From NCBI GenBank assembly GCA_027886185.1, contig WOAB01000563.1, positions 4,774,001 to 4,838,000 of the forward strand: a stretch of 64,000 bases of DNA, read 5' to 3'. Below the pieces are notes generated by a model. The model saw only the letters and a list, made by a program, of their open reading frames with translations. It searched no databases and was not told where the DNA came from. This document shows positions 58,021 to 64,000 of the stretch, one piece after another (position 1 is the stretch's first letter; each line of letters begins with the position of its first letter). This DNA comes from Rheum nobile. Lineage: Eukaryota > Streptophyta > Magnoliopsida > Caryophyllales > Polygonaceae. Made by a program: the position numbers and the translations under genes.

Positions 58021-59040
58021 ATGGATGTCCCTACCTCGAGCGTCTCTCCTTCTACGGGCCACCACAGCCCCGGACACATGGACTCCGTCTTTGAGCGAAT
58101 TGTCGCACTTCGTACACGGAGTGAAGAACTAAACCGCCGACTCGCCGTGCAGGATGCCAAGCTTGCCCTCCTTCGTCGGGCCTTGATTGACTCCGGGTTG
58201 CCCACGGCTGACCCAATGTTGAACCCCCCGGCCACACCAAGCCGGCCAATGGACCGCAAGGGTCCTCTTCTCAATGTCCTCTTCTCGAACACCTCCGGCT
58301 ACGAGTCTTTTGACGAGGACACCTACGAAGCCGGCCCGGTTTTTGACACCTACGACGATGAGGAGGAGGAGGAAGAGGAGGAGTTGAACAACTACATATG
58401 CAGCTCTATGGATGAGCAAAGCAACATGCCCCTTAGCTTGGTCTCATGCCGCGTTCTTAACGCCAAGGAAGGTACCTTCCTTGACCAACGTGACAATTTG
58501 TTTCATACTAAGTGTGCGGTCCAGGGTGCTTCTTTTAGCGTGATCATAGATGGTGGGAGTTACCACAACATCATCCCTCCAAAGGTGATCCCGTACTTTA
58601 CGTTTGAGACGCCTCCACTACCCGACATTCCAGGCACATGCGAGAACCGACTTCTCTTAGCTCGGTCCCGGGATGTCTCTCCAATAATTCAGGGACGTCT
58701 TCCTTGCTTTTTACCTTTTCCTTTCGCGTGTCTTTTAACTGTTAAAGATCATGTTGATTTACCCCCTATCGTGACTTCTCTTTTGCAGGACTTTGGGGAT
58801 GTGCTACCCGAGGGATTGACCCCTATACTCGATGACTATGGTGCACATTCTACGTTCAACGTCGCTGATCTTTCTCCTTATACGCCTCCTGCTTCTGATG
58901 ACGAGGCCGAAGCGGGGACGCTTCGCAGCCAAGAAGGGGAGATTGATAGCAACATGCATGTGAGACTTAATCAAAGACCTCCAAGGAAGAGGCTCAAGCA
59001 AAGGGTGAAGTCTTGTGCAAGTTCGGAATTGAACTGTTGA
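58021..59040 (+). CDS. Deleted gag-pol fusion ORF with protease motif
   Basis: An intact 339-codon frame from ATG 58021 (MDVPTSSVSPSTG); an upstream in-frame Met at 57823 is less likely. Order: a short N-terminal segment with an LRTRSEELNRRLAVQDAKLA helix, an acidic stretch with eight Glu, a retropepsin-like region (NLFHTKCAVQGASFSVIIDG, then GSYHNII), and the protease-RT linker (FGDVLPEGLTPI). It then goes directly to the integrase C-terminal text GAHSTFNVADLSPY and AEAGTLRSQEGEID before entering the LTR, where it ends ...ASSELNC. Reverse transcriptase, RNase H and integrase core are missing but the frame is kept. Each part matches the 45.9-kb element. Function is unproven; the frame may be maintained by chance. 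Confidence 0.65.
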   Translation: MDVPTSSVSPSTGHHSPGHMDSVFERIVALRTRSEELNRRLAVQDAKLALLRRALIDSGLPTADPMLNPPATPSRPMDRKGPLLNVLFSNTSGYESFDEDTYEAGPVFDTYDDEEEEEEEELNNYICSSMDEQSNMPLSLVSCRVLNAKEGTFLDQRDNLFHTKCAVQGASFSVIIDGGSYHNIIPPKVIPYFTFETPPLPDIPGTCENRLLLARSRDVSPIIQGRLPCFLPFPFACLLTVKDHVDLPPIVTSLLQDFGDVLPEGLTPILDDYGAHSTFNVADLSPYTPPASDDEAEAGTLRSQEGEIDSNMHVRLNQRPPRKRLKQRVKSCASSELNC

Positions 59041-59923
59041 TTTGGTTATGGACAGTCTTCGGTAAAATGGCCATAACTATGGCTAGAAAATTGATCTCGT
59101 GACGATTCAAGATGCGTTGGAAAGCTGATTCAAAGATCTACAACTTCATAGTTCACGTCGAATCAAGATTCAAACAAGAAGATGGTCAAAACTGAGTTTT
59201 ACTGCGAACTGTGACAAGAACTCGACCCAGAACTCGGCCGAGTTCTGGGCCGAGTTATCAACCCCGGCCGAGTCCTTGCAACAGTGAAGAACTCGGCCCA
59301 GAACTCGGTCGAGTTCTGGACCGAGTTGTCGACGGAATTGCCGTGCCCAACCGAGTTGCTGCTACAGTGAAGAACTCGGCCCAGAACTCGACCGAGTTCT
59401 GGACCGAGTTGTCGGTGATTTTTCCCTCTCTGCTCGAGTGCATTTACAGACAACAACTCGGCCCAAAACTCGGCCGAGTTCTGGACCGAGTCGCGGCCCA
59501 CGTCAGCGTTTTCGCTTCATCGTCTCTTCGTTTGCTGAACAATTTTAATATTATTTTATGTTATTTTATTTAACCTATTTAAACACTTGAAACCCTAGTT
59601 TGTATTCTTTACGTTGGATTTTAGTTTACAAGTTGAGTTCGCTCCTTAGAAGTTGAGTGCGCTCATTCCTTGAATCCTAACGTCAACCCTTCGATCTCCG
59701 GATCAACCTATCCCGTAGCTCGTCGCTTCGAGCAAATCATTCACTGTCTCTTCGGTACTCAAGGTCATCTCTTTGACCTCTTCGTCATCTCTTTGACGCG
59801 TTAGAAAGGGTTATCTCTTTAACCCTAGGAAAGCCATCACTTTAGCTACGGAGGAGAAGATTCAACCTAGCTTGAGGAGTCAAGATCCTACATCGCGACA
59901 TTGCCCAGGGGTTGTTCGCATCA
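58944..59923 (+). repeat. 3' LTR of the 56.1-kb element
   Basis: 980 bp and very similar to the 5' LTR, with only a few substitutions visible (for example GTGCGCTCATTCC versus GTACGCTCCTTCC near 59660), so insertion was recent. It repeats the four palindromes. Confidence 0.92.
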
Positions 59924-61469
59924 TGGAGGTTAATGGTTGATATGCAGTATCTCCTTCATCAGGAGACTTTGCACTGGCCTTGGATGAGATTAGCTTGCTC
60001 ACAAGACGCAAATGTACACCAAGAGAAGAGAGTTCACTGATCATCTCCTCAACATCCTTCTGAGGAGCTTCAGGACACTCCACAAACTCAATCAGAAGGT
60101 CATCTTGGTTCAGGAAATTCTACAGGTCATTTCCCTCAAGAATATGGATCTCATCCTTGTCCAGCACAAGAGCTTGCCCAAAAGGTGCCCCTAGGCTCAC
60201 CTTGGTACTTTCATCATTAGGGTGGGGGAGTAAAAATGGAGGGTTCAGACTGACAGGGAGCTCATTGGTCGAGTTGGCATTTTTTTGTGCAAAGCACATC
60301 AATAGTAGGTTTCTCAGCATAAATAATGGGGGTAATTTCAAGTGTAGGAATAGTTTTCTCAACAGCAGGAATGGAATTCATAGACACAATGGTTTCCAGA
60401 ACAGGTGCAACAGCATGTTCAGTGACAGTTTGGTATACAATGGTAAACCATTGTTTTTGGTCAAAGGAGCAGTGGAGACAGAGAATGAAGCCTTGGCCTC
60501 AGTTTGTTGCTTTTTCTTGTGGGAGATAGTTTTCCATTTGGAAGTGCAATCATTGGAATCCTCCTTAGTATCTTCAAAGGGAGAGCTCACCTTGAGCCTT
60601 TGGAAGGTAATTTGTAGAGATTGTGGTTTAGCATTCCTCATGGGACACTTGTCAAAGTTGTGCTCAAGTGCCCCACACCCACAACCTTTGGGGCACTCTT
60701 CAAACCAAATCTTATATTCCTTTGGCTTCCCCTCTTCATTTGGGACAATAATGGTTTTATGTTTCACTCTTTCAACATCAACATTGATGCACACTCTCGC
60801 ATAGCTCACTCTTTGTCTTTTTTCTGTGAAGGGATCAAGCTTGATGAGTGTCCCAAGGTTGTTCATTTCTAGGATGGTGCTAATGGCATCAAAACTTATG
60901 TATTCCACTAGTAATTGGGGAATTCTAATCCACATGTCCATAGTCGAAATGGATTCAGAAAAGGGATCAAAGTTTGAGCACCAAGGATTTAATAACATGA
61001 GTTTGCCAAAAACATGGTATGGTCTCCCACCCCATGCCTTTTTTTTGGCCGATTGGGTTTGCAAAACGCATCTCAAACCATAAATTTGGTTTTTCCAAAA
61101 TCTCAAAGGATCCTTTGACAAAACGCCAATCATTTTTGAGTTTGGTTCTTATTTTAGAAAAATCCAAATCCACAGGTTCACCAATGATATAACAGAGTAA
61201 AGAGGATTCCTTAAGCTTAAGGATATTCTCTCTTACACCATAATGTTTTGAGAGATAAAGCTCCATGTCAATGACATGTTTGTTCAAAAGGGGGAGATTA
61301 TGAGTCTCAGGATTAGCTTCGAAGTTGGATTTGTCACAAAAGGAGGGGTTACCTCATTAGAATTCAGGACAATGGGTTCAGGGTTCAAACTTTTACCAAC
61401 AGCAAAGGAGCTGGAAACACCAGGAGATGTGCACAACACCTTCTTCAAAGTCTTATTCCCTTTATCCAT
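59924..61469 (-). pseudogene. Second LINE ORF1, main part
   Basis: It starts at MDKGNKTLK (61469). Frame 61287-60967 gives the DUF4283-type core (ESSLLCYIIGEPVDLDFSKI, NDWRFVKGSFEILEKPNLWF, EMRFANPIGQ). After a frameshift, 61133-60378 continues (GRPYHVFGKLMLLNPWCSNF, MDMWIRIPQLLVEYISFDAI) and holds the knuckle CPKGCGCGALEHNFDKCP and RNAKPQSLQITFQRLKVSS. An acidic C-terminal part (FVECPEAPQKDVEEMISELSS) lies at about 60090-60020. The final 30 residues lie beyond the LTR element at 56070. It is better preserved than the first copy. Confidence 0.8.
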
Positions 61470-62224
61470 TAGATTGGATAAAGGAAAAGCCAATAAAAGC
61501 ACATACACTAATAAGAACAACCACAGGAAGCACCAGAGAAAGGTAGTAGCGAGAGGTTTAGGAGAGTTCGCAGGATGAAGTATCAAGTTCAAGCAGTCAA
61601 GATTACAATATATAGGGAAACCAAGCATAGAGTAAATAACCAAAGTAAATGACGGGAAAGATAAGGAAGGAAAACACCTTAGGTTGAGGAGACATAGTGG
61701 TTGACTGGTCCGACTTCCCGATCTCACAACAGTAGCAAAATCAAGGAAACCAGAGGAGCATAATGTCCACACCTTCAAGCGGCACATGAAAGGACCAACC
61801 TCAGAAGTCCCATCATGAACAACAGTGCTCTGGTCAGATCGCCCTTCACTCAACCGACTCCATTCGAAGATCCAAATATATGTGAAATCAGGGAACACAG
61901 AGAAGGAGAAACTTCCCGGAAGGCAAGTCTTCGGTTTACCAGGATTCTTATGCAGCTTCGTAATCGTGGTTAGGCATTCCTCGCCGTCGGTGAACAGGGT
62001 CGGAAGTACAGACTCCTCCTAGAAAAACTCCCTAAAAGACGCTTCCCCTTCACGGAAAGAGTGGTTAGCCCTAAAATCGAGGGGGTGTAGGTTACAATCG
62101 GCATGGTGGTAGTTGATTTTGCAGTAAAAAGTGAGGTGAAGGATCATCAAGATCACAAGATCAGGGAACGTCAGCTGTTCGAGTTCTAGGATTTGGGAGC
62201 AGGGTGAGAGGCAGAAAGGAGAGC
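61470..62224 (-). other. 5' UTR of the second LINE
   Basis: GC-moderate region upstream of ORF1, analogous to 30700-31242 plus 33606-33839 in the first copy. No gene. The 5' boundary is estimated at about 62200 from loss of similarity and was not fixed by a target duplication. Confidence 0.5.
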
Positions 62225-62408
62225 GTTTTTCTTTTTGATTTCATTTTGGCATTTAAAGGCTTATTTGAAAGTGGATACACAGTGCTCATCAAATTGGTAC
62301 ATGATGGTGAAAAAACCGAGCACATTTTTTTTTTTTTTTACTTCGCACTCCTCCTCGGGCGACACATCTGACCGTCCAGAAAACTCTTTCCAAAAACCGG
62401 TTTGTCTC

Positions 62409-62686
62409 TGGGCAGTACTAGGTGCAGTCCAAGCAAACCGGATTTTTGATAACCCGGTTTGGTCCTGGGCAGCACGTATTGCCGCCTTTTTTTTGGGGGG
62501 AGAGAACCCGGTTTATGAATTTAGTTTATTTATTTTATAATAAAAAAATTTGGTTTTTTGGAAACCGGGTTAAACCTGAGCGGCACTTGGTGCCGCCTAG
62601 AGAACCCTCCAAAATTTGGGCGGCAAATTTTGCCGCTCAAATTTTGAATTCAAAATTCAAACATGGGCGGCACATACTGCCGCCCA
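62409..62686. repeat. Cluster of TGGGCGGCA-N5-TGCCGCCCA palindromes
   Basis: Five copies at about 62409-62432, 62466-62487, 62578-62598, 62616-62640 and 62664-62686 (the last perfect, 23 nt). They alternate with AACCGG/AACCCGG(T) inverted motifs at about 62395, 62450, 62505 and 62562. The layout parallels the cluster at 1-3064, with a different arm sequence. Confidence 0.8.
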
Positions 62687-62819
62687 GACTTATCCCCCAA
62701 AAAAATCCCAGCTCGGTGGTATTTGCCGAGGGGTCGTCTTCTCCGAGCAACGAAAAAACCAAACCCGAGAAAAAAAAAAAGGATTCCGGCGAGTATTCCT
62801 TTGAAGACATATGGGCGGA

Positions 62820-63138
62820 GGTAGACTTGATGGACCATCAGATGGCGGCGGCGGGAGTTCTCGACGGCGATGGCGGCGATCCACTAGTGTCGACGGCGGA
62901 ATCGACGGCGGCGCTGGATTTCTGTTTTATTGGCGGCAGCGGCATGGGAGGCGACGCGTCGGAAGAGGGAGGCGAGGCGGGGGAGATGGGAGGCGATGCG
63001 GCGGAGGAGGTGGCGCCCATGACCGGGGAAGAAGGGGTTGGGCTACACGTGGAGCCGCCCAAGAAGGGGCTGGGCCGACGACATTCTTGTAGCTCCACCG
63101 CTTGTACGGGCTTCACAGATGCCTTCCCATGCATATAG
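62820..63138 (+). CDS. Unrecognised GC-rich ORF segment
   Basis: The downstream part of a 238-codon frame opened at 62422. The upstream part is palindrome DNA; from about 62795 composition becomes GC-rich and coding-like (EYSFEDIWAEVDLMDHQM, then Gly/Glu/Ala-rich text). I recognise no domain. It could be the 5' exon of a transposon-borne gene or a chance frame in GC-rich DNA. Confidence 0.3.
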
Positions 63139-63500
63139 TGCAGACTCTACTATATTTGATAGAGCCGAATCATCTAGGATGGCAGAAGAGCGTGCAGCAG
63201 CTCAGCAGGCATCAGCTCGGCAGACAGCGTCTTAACTGACGCCGATGGTTCCTCCAGTTTGGGCACCGGGCGTGGATTCGGGTGTAGGTGTGTCCTTGGC
63301 TAGTGATTCTCCACATTTAACTGAGTCCTTGGATAGTGAGACGGAGAGTTTGTAGAATATTTATTTCTATTTTGACTTCTGTCATATCCCCGGTCTTTTA
63401 GAAGATCCGGAATCTGAGGTGGACAACGACAACTCTGATGATGGCGGAGAGACCGATTATGATGAGGATTATGATGGCGGAATCAAACGAATCTGATGAG
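63038..63500 (+). pseudogene. Coding-like remnant with one stop and acidic tail
   Basis: The frame from 63038 reads ...VRASQMPSHAYSADSTIFD..., then AEERAAAQQASARQTAS, a TAA at 63233-63235. It continues in the same frame LTPMVPPVWAPGVDSGVG to TAG at 63355. After TTTTAG at about 63402, a possible splice acceptor, it has the acidic DPESEVDNDNSDDGGETDYD tail. The family is not recognised. It may be the C-terminal part of a decayed transposon gene. Confidence 0.35.
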
Positions 63501-63719
63501 GAATAGATAGCTTTGTATGATTCATGTTCAACTAGTGTAGGCTTTAATGTTTACGTGTACGTGGATTTGCTAAGTATTTCCAAGTAATATTATTGTCTCG
63601 TATTGCATTTTCCCGAATCAAAAACAATTCAAAAAAATCAAATGATTATAAACACAGATTCTGGATCAATCTCAATCAAACTTTCCCACAAAAAGAAATA
63701 CAATATCATATATAAAGTC

Positions 63720-63890
63720 GATTATAATCCAAAAAACTTAGGTAAGTATGTCAGGTCGCCCTTGAAATGCTCGCTCCTCTACATAAATCTTGAACCTATC
63801 CTTAAAGCGCTCATGACTATCCCATCCATCAACACTTGGATCCTTGTAAATGCGTCACTGTCTTGGAGGCGGTGGAATGGGACAATGATC
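63720..63890 (-). pseudogene. Short decayed coding remnant
   Basis: On the minus strand one frame reads HRLQDSDAFTRIQVLMDG. After a one-base shift another reads SHERFKDRFKIYVEER, then AFQGRPDILT. The text looks like real protein interrupted once. I cannot name the family with confidence, but it lies beside other decayed coding text and palindromes and is probably transposon-derived. Confidence 0.4.
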
Positions 63891-64000
63891 ATTAACAAGC
63901 CAAATATGTAAACATAAACAGTACAGTTATAAAAATTTATGAAAGAATAAGTAAATACGAGAGAGTAGGACTCCACGTACCGGTACGTAATGGTCTCTCC

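Larger units (their letters stand above)
56071..59923 (+). mobile_element. Non-autonomous gypsy derivative, pol deleted in frame
   Basis: LTRs of 980 bp each (56071-57050 and 58944-59923), TGATAGC to CGCATCA. Flanks are TGGAT (56066-56070) and TGGAG (59924-59928), an apparent 5-bp duplication with one later change. The primer site TGGCATCAGAGCC follows the left LTR, the same variant as in the 45.9-kb element. The polypurine tract is AAGAAGGGGAGAT. It interrupts ORF1 of the second LINE. Confidence 0.92.
54404..62200 (-). mobile_element. Second LINE copy, 3' half missing
   Basis: It has the same order as the LINE at 23711-33839: 5' UTR (about 62200-61470), ORF1 (61469 downward), long spacer, and only the first ~135 bp of ORF2 (54538-54404). 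ORF2 ends where the large LTR element begins. Its remainder is not found left of that element, so it was probably lost with the outer part of the left LTR. A 3.85-kb LTR element splits ORF1. The right boundary is approximate. Confidence 0.8.

Overview
The window looks like a transposon-dense intergenic region of a flowering plant nuclear genome, most likely a eudicot. The evidence is a plant-type AP2/ERF transcription factor, degenerate CCCTAAA-like repeats, a Stowaway MITE, Helitron termini, L1-type LINEs with an RNase H domain, and Ty3/gypsy elements primed by initiator Met tRNA. I recognise only one intact cellular gene, a small ERF of the ERF95-98 type on the minus strand at 13624-14070. 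Everything else is mobile DNA in several insertion layers, satellite-like sequence, or AT-rich spacer.

Layout. 1-3070: an AT-rich minisatellite (about 340-2570) bracketed by clusters of a 23-nt GC-rich palindrome. 3160-13234: a candidate Helitron whose left part is a tandem array of about 1.82-kb units. A Stowaway MITE sits in one unit, and the array is broken by a 5'-truncated LTR element (9554-10744), a GGTCCGGACC palindrome block and a possible solo LTR (ending 11917). 13.6-14.4 kb: the ERF gene and its promoter. 15.4-20.0 kb: tandem duplications and a decayed Ty1/copia element (minus). 21.3-22.8 kb: an LTR-like fragment and two TIR elements. 23.5 kb: a second Helitron 3' terminus (minus). 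23711-33839: a LINE with a 16-bp target duplication, carrying a nested 2.36-kb gag-only LTR element (31243-33605). 34527-34777: a CACTA-type terminus. 34778-54403: a large minus-strand LTR element. Its left LTR holds a complete 5.1-kb gag-only retrotransposon (35774-40871) and its right LTR holds an 8.29-kb gypsy element (45878-54167). 54404 to about 62200: a second LINE copy lacking its 3' half, split by a 3.85-kb non-autonomous LTR element (56071-59923). 62.4-64.0 kb: a second palindrome cluster and unrecognised coding-like remnants.

How the parts relate. The gypsy-type elements at 9.6, 31.2, 45.9 and 56.1 kb share LTR modules, and three of them share an 18-nt hairpin just before the 3' LTR. 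Those at 31.2, 35.8, 45.9 and 56.1 kb carry open frames that run from the internal region into the 3' LTR. Only the 45.9-kb element still holds gag, protease, reverse transcriptase, RNase H and integrase, so it or a relative could have mobilised the deleted ones. All five in-frame stops found in its coding frame are TAG. Target duplications and empty sites give a relative insertion order. No family was checked against a database.
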